Origin: Dehalococcoidia bacterium
GTDB taxonomy: Bacteria > Chloroflexota > Dehalococcoidia > Dehalococcoidales > BS750m-G39
Direction of reading: 5' to 3'
Assembly (NCBI GenBank): GCA_030640325.1
Contig: DAOWJM010000054.1
Coordinates: 1 to 8,631, forward strand
Length of the DNA stretch: 8,631 nucleotides
The notes under the pieces are model-generated. The model saw only the letters and a list, made by a program, of their open reading frames with translations. It was not told the origin of the DNA and did not search any database. Positions 1-6,706 of the stretch are shown here, piece by piece (positions within the stretch are counted from its first letter, which is position 1; every line of letters begins with the position of its first letter). A program made the position numbers and the translations under genes.

Positions 1-123
1 CAACCACAACCCTTGGGTATTAGAGACTCTCACCAGGCAGACAAGCTTTAGCTAATAAATGAGATGTGGGTAACCTCAGCAGCTCGCTTACCGGAGAGAA
101 GCATGCCACATATATAGCCCGTT
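1..123. other. Upstream stretch with no identifiable gene
   Basis: No coding frame longer than about 17 codons enters from the left edge. Two + strand frames are open only to stops at 49-51 and 53-55, so the tail of an upstream gene is possible but unsupported. A weak GGTAA/TTACC inverted repeat (69-73 with 88-92) is present. There is no tRNA, T-box or clear riboswitch core. Confidence 0.4.
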
Positions 124-152
124 TTGCAAAGCTCGGTATTTTCAGCTACAAT
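124..152 (+). promoter_or_regulatory. Candidate sigma70-type promoter of glyS
   Basis: A TTGCAA -35 element (124-129) and a TACAAT -10 element (147-152) are separated by exactly 17 bp. They match the consensus hexamers at 4/6 and 5/6 positions. Transcription would start near 159, leaving a leader of about 40 nt before glyS. That is too short for a T-box, and no T-box or riboswitch core is visible. The call rests only on motif and spacing. Confidence 0.55.
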
Positions 153-186
153 TCATAGCAGATAAACAGCACATCATATCTACACT

Positions 187-190
187 GGAG
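187..190 (+). promoter_or_regulatory. Ribosome binding site deciding the glyS start
   Basis: GGAG lies 8 nt before the ATG at 199. The upstream in-frame GTG at 190 overlaps the last G of this site and has no Shine-Dalgarno sequence of its own, so ATG 199 is the preferred start. Confidence 0.65.
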
Positions 191-198
191 TGATAATA

Positions 199-1548
199 AT
201 GCCAACAAAGGTTGAAATGGAAAAGATTGTCTCCCTCTGCCGACGGCGTGGTTTTATCTTCCCCGGTAGTGAAATCTATGGCGGATTGTCCAGTTGCTGG
301 GATTATGGACCTTTAGGAGTAGAGCTCAAGCGGAATATAAAACAAGCCTGGTGGAAAGCTGTGGTTCAGGAGCGTGATGATATGGTAGGTCTGGATGCCA
401 GCATCTTGATGCATCCCCAGACCTGGGAAGCCAGTGGGCACCTTAAGGGTTTTGCTGACCCCCTGGTAGAGTGTAAGAGCTGCCATCTGAGGTGGCGCAG
501 CGATGACCTAAAGGGCAATAATTGTCCTTCTTGCGGCGGCGAACTGACTGAGCCTCACCTGTTCAACTTAATGTTTAAGACCTTTATCGGTCCTATTGAA
601 GAACAGGCGAGCGTAGTCTATTTGCGCCCGGAGACTGCCCAGGGCATGTTTGTCAACTTTGAAAATGTGGTTAATACCACCAGAAAGAGGTTGCCCTTTG
701 GCATCGCTCAGATAGGCAAAGCCTTCCGCAATGAGATTACCACTGGCAACTTTATCTTCAGATGCCGTGAATTCGAGCAAATGGAAATCGAGTTCTTTGT
801 TAAGCCAGAGACTGATAAGCAGTGGTTTGACTACTGGATTGAGGAGCGCCTCAACTGGTATGTGAAGCTGGGCATCAAAAGGGAAAATATAAGGCTCCGC
901 CAGCACACCAAGGATGAGCTGGCGCACTACGCCCGAGAGTGCTATGACATCGACTATCTGTATCCTATGGGCTGGGCTGAGCTTGAGGGTATTGCCAATC
1001 GCGGTGACTTTGACCTGGTTCAACATGCAAGTTTTAGTGGCAAGAGCCTGACCTATTATGATGAAGAGACCAAGCAGCATATCGTCCCTTATATAATTGA
1101 GCCATCGGCTGGTATAGACCGCACTGCCCTGGCTCTGCTGTGCGATGCCTATGATGAGGAACAAACTGAAGGAGAAACACGGGTGCTGCTCCACTTCCAC
1201 CCTAACCTGGCTCCCATCAAGGTAGCTGTATTGCCCTTGAGCCGGCGGGAGAGTTTGGTTTCTGTAGCTAAACAGATATACGCCGACCTGCGCCAGCACT
1301 GGATGGTAAACTATGACGATGCCCAGAGCATAGGGCGTCGTTACCGGCGACAGGACGAGATTGGCACTCCTTTCTGTGTCACCGTTGATTTCCAATCGCT
1401 TGAGGATGAGCAAGCTACCATCCGGGAGCGCGATACCCTGAACCAGATACGAGTTCCCATCAGTGAGCTGAAGGCAACACTACAAGCCAAGCTGGGTGGC
1501 GAACCCCTGTTCGTCCTGCCGCCCGGCGGCAAGATATGGAAGGAATAG
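199..1548 (+). CDS. glyS: Glycyl-tRNA synthetase, single-chain alpha2 type
   Basis: This cytoplasmic class II aminoacyl-tRNA synthetase charges tRNA-Gly with glycine using ATP. It is 449 residues from ATG 199, close to the usual length of the homodimeric form, which differs from the two-subunit GlyQ/GlyS enzyme. An N-terminal catalytic half holds a zinc-knuckle pattern of two CxxC pairs (C92/C95 and C109/C112). It also has the RPETAQG segment (143-149), motif 2 with FRNE (176-179) followed by RCREF (188-192), and motif 3 GIDR (305-308). From about residue 337 to 430 there is an anticodon-binding domain, starting at LAPIKVAVLPL and including a conserved stretch around RRYRRQDEIGTPF. No interruption is visible. 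It stands alone behind its own promoter and is followed by a hairpin, so it appears monocistronic. The alpha2 type is found in Chloroflexota, Firmicutes and Actinobacteria, among others. Identification is secure; the start is chosen from the ribosome binding site. Confidence 0.96.
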   Translation: MPTKVEMEKIVSLCRRRGFIFPGSEIYGGLSSCWDYGPLGVELKRNIKQAWWKAVVQERDDMVGLDASILMHPQTWEASGHLKGFADPLVECKSCHLRWRSDDLKGNNCPSCGGELTEPHLFNLMFKTFIGPIEEQASVVYLRPETAQGMFVNFENVVNTTRKRLPFGIAQIGKAFRNEITTGNFIFRCREFEQMEIEFFVKPETDKQWFDYWIEERLNWYVKLGIKRENIRLRQHTKDELAHYARECYDIDYLYPMGWAELEGIANRGDFDLVQHASFSGKSLTYYDEETKQHIVPYIIEPSAGIDRTALALLCDAYDEEQTEGETRVLLHFHPNLAPIKVAVLPLSRRESLVSVAKQIYADLRQHWMVNYDDAQSIGRRYRRQDEIGTPFCVTVDFQSLEDEQATIRERDTLNQIRVPISELKATLQAKLGGEPLFVLPPGGKIWKE

Positions 1549-1556
1549 TAAGTTTT

Positions 1557-1576
1557 AGAGGGGCGTAGCCCCCTCT
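1557..1576 (+). terminator. GC-rich hairpin after glyS, probable terminator
   Basis: A 7-bp perfect stem, AGAGGGG (1557-1563) with CCCCTCT (1570-1576), closes a 6-nt loop 9 bases after the glyS stop. The inner bases can also pair in a shifted register (GGGGC with GCCCC). The downstream tract is only moderately T-rich (TTACAAATAATTTT), so termination may be incomplete. Confidence 0.5.
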
Positions 1577-1618
1577 TACAAATAATTTTCTCCCTACCTT
1601 ATTAGGGGCTGTTTAGTT

Positions 1619-1693
1619 GTCATTGCGAGGCACAAGGTGCCGAAGCAATCTTTGAAAGCAATAGTGAGATTGCTTCGCTTCGCTCACAATGAC
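1619..1693. repeat. Imperfect palindromic dispersed-repeat element (GTCATTGCGAG type)
   Basis: The 75-bp element begins with GTCATTG (1619-1625) and ends with the complementary CAATGAC (1687-1693). Inside, CGAAGCAATCT (1641-1651) pairs perfectly with AGATTGCTTCG (1667-1677) around a 15-nt loop. The left arm carries a small extra hairpin, GGCAC-AAG-GTGCC (1629-1641). From memory, elements with GTCATTGCGAG ends and a GAAGCAATCT core are scattered in many copies through several bacterial genomes, resembling REP or MITE-like repeats. Only one copy is present here and there is no transposase. It lies between glyS and sbcD and is not coding. Confidence 0.7.
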
Positions 1694-1746
1694 AGTTTGA
1701 GTTGGTAAACGGTCTCTATTAAGGAAGGGGGATAAAGGGGGAGAGG

Positions 1747-2991
1747 TTGAAAATCCTCCACTTTGCCGACCTTCACCTTGGTGTGGAGAGCTACGGTCGT
1801 CTTGACCCGACTACCGGTTTATCCTCACGGCTGCTTGATTTTCTAAAAGCCCTTGACCAGGTGGTAGATTATGCCCTGGAGAACAGGGTGGACCTTGTCC
1901 TTTTCTGCGGTGATGCCTACAAGAGCCGTGAGCCTACCCAAACTCAACAAAGGGAATTTGCCAAAAGAATTAGTCGGCTGTCCACCAGTGGCATCCCCAT
2001 CTTCCTCCTAATCGGTAACCACGACCTGCCTAATGCTATCGGCAGGGCTACCACCACCGAAATCTTTGATACTTTAGCTATTAAAAATGTTTATGTCTCC
2101 AACCGCCCCCGAATCTACCGTATCCCGACAAATAGCGGGACAGTTCAAGTAGTCTCCTTACCCTGGCTGAGGCGCAGTGCCCTATTAACCAAAGAACAGA
2201 CTAAAAACCTCGCCTTTGACCAGATAAATCAGAGATTGCAGCAGGCATTAACCAATGTCATCGCTGCCAAAGCTCAAGAGCTTGACCGCGGACTGCCCGC
2301 CATACTGGCTGCCCATGTCTGGGTCTCCGGCGCCCAGGTAGGCTCGGAGAGGTCAATGACCATAGGGCAGGAGCATGCCTTGCTGCTGAGCAATGTTGCC
2401 CATCCCGCCTTTGATTATATTGCCTTAGGTCATATTCATAAGCACCAGGTCTTGAGCCATAATCCCCCGGTTGTTTACCCCGGTAGTCTGGAGCGGCTGG
2501 ATTTCAGCGAGGAGGAAGATGACAAGGGTTTTTATCTGGTGGAAATCGAGCCAGATAGGGAAACAGGCAAAAGGCTGGTCTCCTTTGACTTTCACCAGGT
2601 AACCGGGCGCCGCTTTCTCACCATCAACATCAATATCGAGCCACGGGATGCTGAGCCAACATCAACGGCACTCAGGGCTATCGCTGGACAGGAAGACAAG
2701 GTCAAGGATGCCATAGTGCGGCTGAGCATTAGCCTGCCGGCGGAGATTGAAGGTCAGCTCAGAGACAATGACATCAGGAATGCTGTGAAAGAGGCTCACT
2801 ACTTCACCATCGCCAAGGAGATTAGGCGGGAGACCCGCCTCAGACTGGGGCAGTGGACTGCTGAAGAGATAACCCCCCCTGATGCCCTGAAAGCCTACTT
2901 AGAATCAAAGAAGGTATCCCCAGAGCGAGCCAAAATTCTGCTACAATACGGAGAGAGGTTGATACAGGAGCAGAGGACTAAACAGGGATAA
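1747..2991 (+). CDS. sbcD: Mre11/SbcD-family DNA double-strand-break nuclease subunit
   Basis: SbcD is the Mn-dependent metallophosphoesterase subunit of the SbcCD (Mre11-Rad50-like) complex. That complex trims DNA ends and cleaves hairpins at breaks or stalled forks. All phosphoesterase motifs are present in order: D8 and H10 (ADLHLG), D56 (CGD), the GNHD motif (N91-H92-D93), H190 (AHVWVSG) and GHIH (H229, H231), followed by YPGS (244-247). Residues from about 285 to the end form the capping and partner-binding part. The length of 414 residues is normal. The TTG start is chosen because it places MKILHFADLHLG exactly at the family N-terminus and directly follows a purine-rich GGGGGAGAGG ribosome-binding stretch. 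The expected partner gene sbcC is not adjacent; the next gene, 21 bp on, is a small ABM-fold protein. A stand-alone Mre11-like nuclease is the alternative reading. Confidence 0.9.
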   Translation: MKILHFADLHLGVESYGRLDPTTGLSSRLLDFLKALDQVVDYALENRVDLVLFCGDAYKSREPTQTQQREFAKRISRLSTSGIPIFLLIGNHDLPNAIGRATTTEIFDTLAIKNVYVSNRPRIYRIPTNSGTVQVVSLPWLRRSALLTKEQTKNLAFDQINQRLQQALTNVIAAKAQELDRGLPAILAAHVWVSGAQVGSERSMTIGQEHALLLSNVAHPAFDYIALGHIHKHQVLSHNPPVVYPGSLERLDFSEEEDDKGFYLVEIEPDRETGKRLVSFDFHQVTGRRFLTININIEPRDAEPTSTALRAIAGQEDKVKDAIVRLSISLPAEIEGQLRDNDIRNAVKEAHYFTIAKEIRRETRLRLGQWTAEEITPPDALKAYLESKKVSPERAKILLQYGERLIQEQRTKQG

Positions 2992-3012
2992 AAAGTGTGA
3001 AAGGAGGCAGCA

Positions 3013-3312
3013 ATGGTAAGAATTGTAATAGAGCGTCACTTGAAGGAAGGTAAGAGAGAAGACCTCATGCCGCTGCTGAGGGAACTCAGGGCTGTGGCTA
3101 TGCACCAGTCGGGCTATGTGACCGGCGAGACCCTGGCGAGCACTGGAGACCCGTCTATCATCTCGGTGCTAAGTACATGGCGAAGCCTGGAGGACTGGAA
3201 GGCGTGGGAGAAGTCGGAGCCACGAATCAAGATATATGGAAAAATTGAGGCGCTTTTGGTGGAGAAACCCAAAGTCAGCATCTACCAGGTGATGGCTACC
3301 GAGGAGAAGTAA
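3013..3312 (+). CDS. Small ABM-family (antibiotic biosynthesis monooxygenase fold) protein
   Basis: This 99-residue cytoplasmic protein has the pattern of the dimeric alpha+beta-barrel ABM family. A first beta strand (VRIVIERHL, 2-10) is followed by a helix with a basic and leucine-rich face (EDLMPLLRELRAVAM). Then come the GYVTGETL strand (34-41), the ISVLSTWRSLEDWKAWEKSE segment (50-69, with tryptophans 56, 62 and 65) and a final strand (VSIYQVMAT). The arrangement of a strand, then W, then 'S-x-E-x-W' and a short helix is typical. Family members include heme-degrading and quinol-oxidising enzymes, but many have no known substrate and none can be assigned here. An excellent AAGGAGG site (3001-3007) lies 5 nt before the ATG. 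It is only 21 bp after sbcD, so co-transcription is likely. Confidence 0.75.
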   Translation: MVRIVIERHLKEGKREDLMPLLRELRAVAMHQSGYVTGETLASTGDPSIISVLSTWRSLEDWKAWEKSEPRIKIYGKIEALLVEKPKVSIYQVMATEEK

Positions 3313-3363
3313 CCTAGGGAAACCTCTAACGCCACTTCAGGCTCTAAAAGCTTGCCCGAAATC

Positions 3364-3372
3364 AAAGGAGGG
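3364..3372 (+). promoter_or_regulatory. Ribosome binding site deciding the start of the GyrI-like gene
   Basis: AAAGGAGGG lies just before the ATG at 3376, leaving 3 nt. An in-frame TTG at 3352 would add eight residues (LPEIKGGS) that read through this site, so that start is less likely. Confidence 0.7.
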
Positions 3373-3375
3373 AGC

Positions 3376-3894
3376 ATGGCGCAAAGAAAATCATCTAAGA
3401 CAGAACCTCAAATCCTGGAAGTGCCGTCACGAAAGATGGCAGTGGTCTATGGCAAGGGCACCCCGGATAAGGTTTTCCCGGAACTCATGCCCGCACTTTA
3501 TGGTTCGGTCTACACCCTAAAGTTTGACCTCAAGAAGAGGGGGCTGCCTACCTTCAAGGTTAGCGGACTCTGCGCCCGCTATCCCGATGCCCACCTTGTC
3601 CCTATGGAGGAATGGACTCACATTATCGGGCTGCCTATTCCTGAAGACACCACTTCTTTACCGCAGAAAGCCCCTGGCGTTGAGGTCAAGATTGAAACCT
3701 GGGAATATGGCACCGTAGCCCAGATTCTTAACCTTGGAGCTTATGACCAGGAGCAACCCACTGTTGAGCGCTTACAAAAGTTCATTGAAGAAAGCGGCTA
3801 CCAGATAGCTGGCGTCCATGAAGAAGAATACCTGACCAGCCCCGACGCCAAAGTGGTAAAGACTATTATTAGGTATGCGGTTAAGAAGAAGTAG
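3376..3894 (+). CDS. GyrI-like small-molecule-binding-domain protein
   Basis: This 172-residue soluble protein resembles the GyrI-like/AraC effector-binding superfamily (the SHS2-type fold also seen at the end of BmrR-like regulators). Residues 1-20 are a charged tail. A strand with MAVVYGKG (21-28) opens the domain. TWEYGTVAQIL (108-118) and the GAYD turn (121-124) lead into a helix, PTVERLQKFIEESG, then HEEEYL (148-153), where the family keeps a ligand-facing glutamate, and a closing strand IIRYAVKK. There is no DNA-binding domain, so it is not an AraC regulator itself. Stand-alone members bind, and some hydrolyse, hydrophobic or cationic small molecules; the ligand here is unknown. It follows the ABM-fold gene by 63 bp without an obvious terminator and probably shares its transcript. 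The fold call is fairly good; no function is assigned. Confidence 0.72.
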   Translation: MAQRKSSKTEPQILEVPSRKMAVVYGKGTPDKVFPELMPALYGSVYTLKFDLKKRGLPTFKVSGLCARYPDAHLVPMEEWTHIIGLPIPEDTTSLPQKAPGVEVKIETWEYGTVAQILNLGAYDQEQPTVERLQKFIEESGYQIAGVHEEEYLTSPDAKVVKTIIRYAVKKK

Positions 3895-3970
3895 GCAAAC
3901 GGCTGGTGTCATTCCACACCCAAGTAGGCTAGCCTGAGTTGGTTAGATTATATATCGCAGCCGCAATTGC

Positions 3971-3999
3971 TTGACTTCTCATTCACGGTGAGATAAACT
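3971..3999 (+). promoter_or_regulatory. Candidate promoter of the cooC-fhs-cooC-folD operon
   Basis: TTGACT (3971-3976, 5/6 to consensus) is followed after exactly 17 bp by TAAACT (3994-3999, 4/6). GATAAA (3992-3997) is an alternative -10 with 15-bp spacing. Transcription would start near 4006, giving a leader of about 86 nt that contains the hairpin at 4033-4069. The rest of the 197-bp gap (3895-4091) holds only a perfect 10-bp palindrome (AGGCTAGCCT, 3926-3935) and a weak hairpin (3905-3920). Confidence 0.45.
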
Positions 4000-4032
4000 A
4001 TGCGTTGGGTGTTACCAGATAATAAGACTGGT

Positions 4033-4069
4033 TGAAGCTGAGAACTTTCCCCCTGAAGTCTCAGCTTTA
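4033..4069 (+). promoter_or_regulatory. Strong 5'-leader hairpin before cooC copy 1
   Basis: AAGCTGAGA (4035-4043) pairs perfectly with TCTCAGCTT (4059-4067). One bulged A (4044) leads to three more pairs (CTT 4045-4047 with AAG 4056-4058), around a C-rich 8-nt loop (4048-4055). Outside, G4034-T4068 and T4033-A4069 can extend the stem. The 3' arm runs into TTTATT, so it could act as an attenuator or partial terminator. It could instead stabilise the operon mRNA or hide the weak cooC start. The structure is seen in the sequence; the role is inferred. Confidence 0.5.
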
Positions 4070-4091
4070 TTGTGGTAAGAACAAGATTCCG

Positions 4092-4880
4092 ATGAAGATT
4101 GCTATTAGCGGTAAGGGCGGAGTGGGGAAGACCATATTAGCCTCTCTCCTTTCGAGAACCTTCGCTGAGGCTGGCTACGCTGTTTTAGCCATAGATGCCG
4201 ACCCCGATTCCAATCTAGCCGCCACCCTTGGTTTTCCCCATTCTGACGAGATAACCCCTATATCTGAGATGGACGCTCTTATTGAGGAGCGGACAGGGGC
4301 TTCACCCGGTCAGGCGGGGAGCTTTTTTAAGCTAAATCCTAAAGTTGATGACTTGCCAGAAAAGTATTCCCTAAAATATAATGGCATTAGATTAATGGTA
4401 ATGGGGCGAATTAAAAAGGGCGGCACTGGTTGCTATTGTCCGGAGAACGCCCTATTACAAGCCCTAATCACTCATCTACTCCTGGGAAGAGATGAAGTAG
4501 TTATTTTGGATATGGAGGCTGGGATAGAGCATCTGGGACGAGCAACAGCTAAGGCAGTGGATAAATTGATTGTGGTAGTGGAACCGGGCAGACGAAGTGT
4601 TGAAACAGCCCATAGAATCGGTAAACTGGCACAGGAGATTGGTTTACATAATATCGTAATAGTGGGGAACAAAGTCCGGAGCCAACCTGATAGGGAATTC
4701 CTAATTTCTAGCCTGCCAGGTTTTGAGTTCCTCGGTTTTATCCCCTATGACCAAGCAATGGTTGAAGCTGACCTTGCCAATCTTCCTCTCCTTGACTCTA
4801 GCCCTCAGATTATCAATGAAGTTAGAAATATCTATCAGGCCCTGTTATCTACTGTTCAGGCAACAAGCAAAATAAAATAG
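4092..4880 (+). CDS. cooC: CooC-family nickel-insertion ATPase (copy 1)
   Basis: CooC proteins are cytoplasmic SIMIBI-class ATPases, related to MinD/ParA, that dimerise on a metal ion and drive nickel insertion into the C-cluster of carbon monoxide dehydrogenase (AcsF does this for acetyl-CoA synthase). At 262 residues the length is typical. Visible motifs are the deviant Walker A GKGGVGKT (7-14, signature lysine K8), IDADPDSNL (33-41), the metal-binding C114-Y115-C116 pair in a GCYCPEN loop, and the Walker B-like ILDMEAGIEHLGR (138-150). The ATG at 4092 is chosen because it gives the family N-terminus MKIAISGKGG. An in-frame TTG at 4032 would add 20 residues encoded through the leader hairpin and has no ribosome binding site. 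The Shine-Dalgarno sequence before 4092 is also weak (GGTAAG, 12 nt away), so translation may be limited. It heads the C1 operon, 24 bp before fhs. A ParA/MinD role is unlikely given the CxC. Confidence 0.9.
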   Translation: MKIAISGKGGVGKTILASLLSRTFAEAGYAVLAIDADPDSNLAATLGFPHSDEITPISEMDALIEERTGASPGQAGSFFKLNPKVDDLPEKYSLKYNGIRLMVMGRIKKGGTGCYCPENALLQALITHLLLGRDEVVILDMEAGIEHLGRATAKAVDKLIVVVEPGRRSVETAHRIGKLAQEIGLHNIVIVGNKVRSQPDREFLISSLPGFEFLGFIPYDQAMVEADLANLPLLDSSPQIINEVRNIYQALLSTVQATSKIK

Positions 4881-4904
4881 GAATAAAATTATAAGGAGGT
4901 TCCC

Positions 4905-6668
4905 GTGGCTTACGATGCAGTAAAAATGAAGGACTGGCAGATTTCAGATGCGGCTGAGGAAAACATGCCAACCCCTGATGAGTGGCGGGAGAGATTAAAC
5001 CTGCAAAAGGACGAGATTATTCCTTTCGGGAGATTATGTCGGCTCGATTTCATGAAAATTATTGAGCGCCTCAAGGATAAGCCCGACGGCAAGTATATTG
5101 AGGTGACTGCTATAACCCCCACCCCGCTGGGTGAGGGGAAAACTACGACCACGATGGGTCTTTTAGAGGGTATGGGCAAGCGGGGGCTGAATGTGGGTGG
5201 TGCTATCCGCCAGCCCTCAGGTGGTCCAACCATGAATATCAAGGGAACCGCCGCCGGTGGTGGTAATGCCTTGGCTATTCCCATGACCGAATTTTCTATG
5301 GGTCTTACCGGCGACATTAACGACATCATGAATGCTCATAACCTGGCTATGGTCGCCCTTACTGCCAGGATGCAGCACGAGCGCAATTACAATGACGAGC
5401 AACTGGCTAGGCTCACCAAGATGCACCGCCTGGACATTGACCCCACCAAGGTAGAGATGGGCTGGATTATGGACTTTTGTGCCCAGAGCCTGCGTAATAT
5501 AATTATCGGCATGGGCGGGCGCATGGACGGCTTCACCATGCAGTCCAAGTTCGGCATCGCAGTCAGCTCTGAGCTTATGGCTATGCTCTCAATTGTCAGA
5601 GACTTGGCTGACCTGCGGGAGAGGATGGATAGCATTACTGTAGCCTTTGATAAGAGAGGCAATGTCGTTACCACGGGTGACCTTGAAGTAGGTGGCGCCA
5701 TGACCGCCTGGATGCGCAATACCATCAACCCCACCCTGATGTGCACCGTGGAGTATCAGCCGGTGATGGTGCACGCCGGTCCCTTCGCCAATATTGCCGT
5801 TGGGCAGTCATCTATCATCGCTGACCGCATTGGGTTGAAGATGTTTGACTATCATGTAACTGAGAGCGGCTTTGGTGCAGACATCGGCTTTGAGAAATTC
5901 TGGAACGTGAAGTGTCGCTATAGTGGTCTCAAGCCGCATGTGTCGGTACTCACCACCACCATCCGGGCACTGAAGATGCATGGTGGCGGACCTAAGGTAG
6001 TAGCTGGTATTCCTCTACCTGAATCCTACGCCAAAGAGGACCTGGGGCTTCTGGAGAAGGGTATCCCCAACATGGTGCACCACATCAACATCATCAGGAC
6101 TTCCGGTATTAAGCCGGTAGTGTGCATCAATTCCTTCCATACTGATACCAAGGCTGAGATTGCCATGGTCAGAAAGGCTGCTGAGGCAGCCGGGGCACGC
6201 TGCGCTGTGTCTTCCCATTGGGCTGACGGCGGTGATGGTGCCCTGGAGCTAGCCGATGTGGTCAAGGAAGCTTGTGAAGAGGAGAATGAATTTGAGTTTC
6301 TGTACCCTATGGAGATGAAACTGCGGGAACGGGTGAACAAGATTGCTAAAGTGGTCTACGGGGCTGATGGCGTGGCTTGGACTCCTGAGGCTGAAGCTAA
6401 GGCTAAGACGCTTGAGTCCGATTCTAAATATGATGAATACACCACCATGATGGTGAAGACTCATCTCTCTCTCACCCATGACCCGGCAGTTAAGGGTGTC
6501 CCTAAAGGGTGGTCTCTGCCCATCCGCGATGTATTGATTTATTCCGGGGCAAAATTCCTTTGCCCCTGCGCTGGAACTATCAGTCTGATGCCAGGAACCT
6601 CGTCAAACCCTGCTTTTAGAAGGGTAGATGTAGATGTAAAGACGGGGAAGGTCACCGGACTGTTCTAA
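4905..6668 (+). CDS. fhs: Formate-tetrahydrofolate ligase (divergent form)
   Basis: Fhs makes 10-formyl-THF from formate, THF and ATP, the entry step of the Wood-Ljungdahl methyl branch and also a source of formyl groups for biosynthesis. The 587-residue length is in the family range. The ATP-binding loop TPTPLGEGKTTTT (71-83, K79) is canonical. HAGPFANIA (290-298), VTESGFGADIGFEKF (318-332) and the second family signature around TIRALKMHGG (352-361) are also present. The region usually reading close to REPSLGP...GIKGGAAGGGY is instead RQPSGGPTMN (102-111) then IKGTAAGGGN (112-121). This marks a distinct clade; from memory, similar forms occur in sulfate-reducing Desulfobacterota. The GTG start follows a near-perfect AAGGAGGT (4893-4900) at 4-nt spacing; the next in-frame ATG is seven codons in. 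It lies between two cooC genes, 24 bp after the first. Function is secure at family level. Confidence 0.95.
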   Translation: MAYDAVKMKDWQISDAAEENMPTPDEWRERLNLQKDEIIPFGRLCRLDFMKIIERLKDKPDGKYIEVTAITPTPLGEGKTTTTMGLLEGMGKRGLNVGGAIRQPSGGPTMNIKGTAAGGGNALAIPMTEFSMGLTGDINDIMNAHNLAMVALTARMQHERNYNDEQLARLTKMHRLDIDPTKVEMGWIMDFCAQSLRNIIIGMGGRMDGFTMQSKFGIAVSSELMAMLSIVRDLADLRERMDSITVAFDKRGNVVTTGDLEVGGAMTAWMRNTINPTLMCTVEYQPVMVHAGPFANIAVGQSSIIADRIGLKMFDYHVTESGFGADIGFEKFWNVKCRYSGLKPHVSVLTTTIRALKMHGGGPKVVAGIPLPESYAKEDLGLLEKGIPNMVHHINIIRTSGIKPVVCINSFHTDTKAEIAMVRKAAEAAGARCAVSSHWADGGDGALELADVVKEACEEENEFEFLYPMEMKLRERVNKIAKVVYGADGVAWTPEAEAKAKTLESDSKYDEYTTMMVKTHLSLTHDPAVKGVPKGWSLPIRDVLIYSGAKFLCPCAGTISLMPGTSSNPAFRRVDVDVKTGKVTGLF

Positions 6669-6706
6669 AAGTTGTTAAAGAGCAAAACGAAGCGGAGGAT
6701 AACCGT

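Noticed and set aside
69..198. Possible T-box or glycine riboswitch before glyS (a GGAGAG at 93-98 recalls the glycine aptamer)
   Set aside because: The other conserved glycine-aptamer segments and the T-box antiterminator core are missing, and the likely promoter at 124-152 lies downstream of the GGAGAG.
190..198. GTG at 190 as the glyS start
   Set aside because: It overlaps the GGAG that serves ATG 199 and has no ribosome binding site of its own.
568..1413. A 281-codon open frame on the - strand across glyS
   Set aside because: It is fully antisense to a strongly conserved synthetase gene, its product resembles no family I know, and it has no sensible context. It is a by-product of glyS codon usage.
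3524..3718. A 64-codon + strand frame inside the GyrI-like gene
   Set aside because: It lies out of frame within a gene with recognisable domain structure and has no ribosome binding site of note.
3905..3920. GGTGT/ACACC hairpin after the GyrI-like gene as a terminator
   Set aside because: The stem is only 5 bp and there is no T-run after it.
3926..3935. Perfect 10-bp palindrome AGGCTAGCCT as an operator
   Set aside because: It is short, flanks do not extend the symmetry in register, there is no second copy, and no regulator is encoded here. Chance is an adequate explanation.
4032..4091. A 20-residue N-terminal extension of cooC copy 1 from TTG 4032
   Set aside because: The extra codons run through the leader hairpin, lack a ribosome binding site, and precede the exact family N-terminus at ATG 4092.
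4910..6479. Several - strand open frames of 60-140 codons across fhs
   Set aside because: They are antisense to highly conserved fhs sequence, overlap one another and show no family resemblance.
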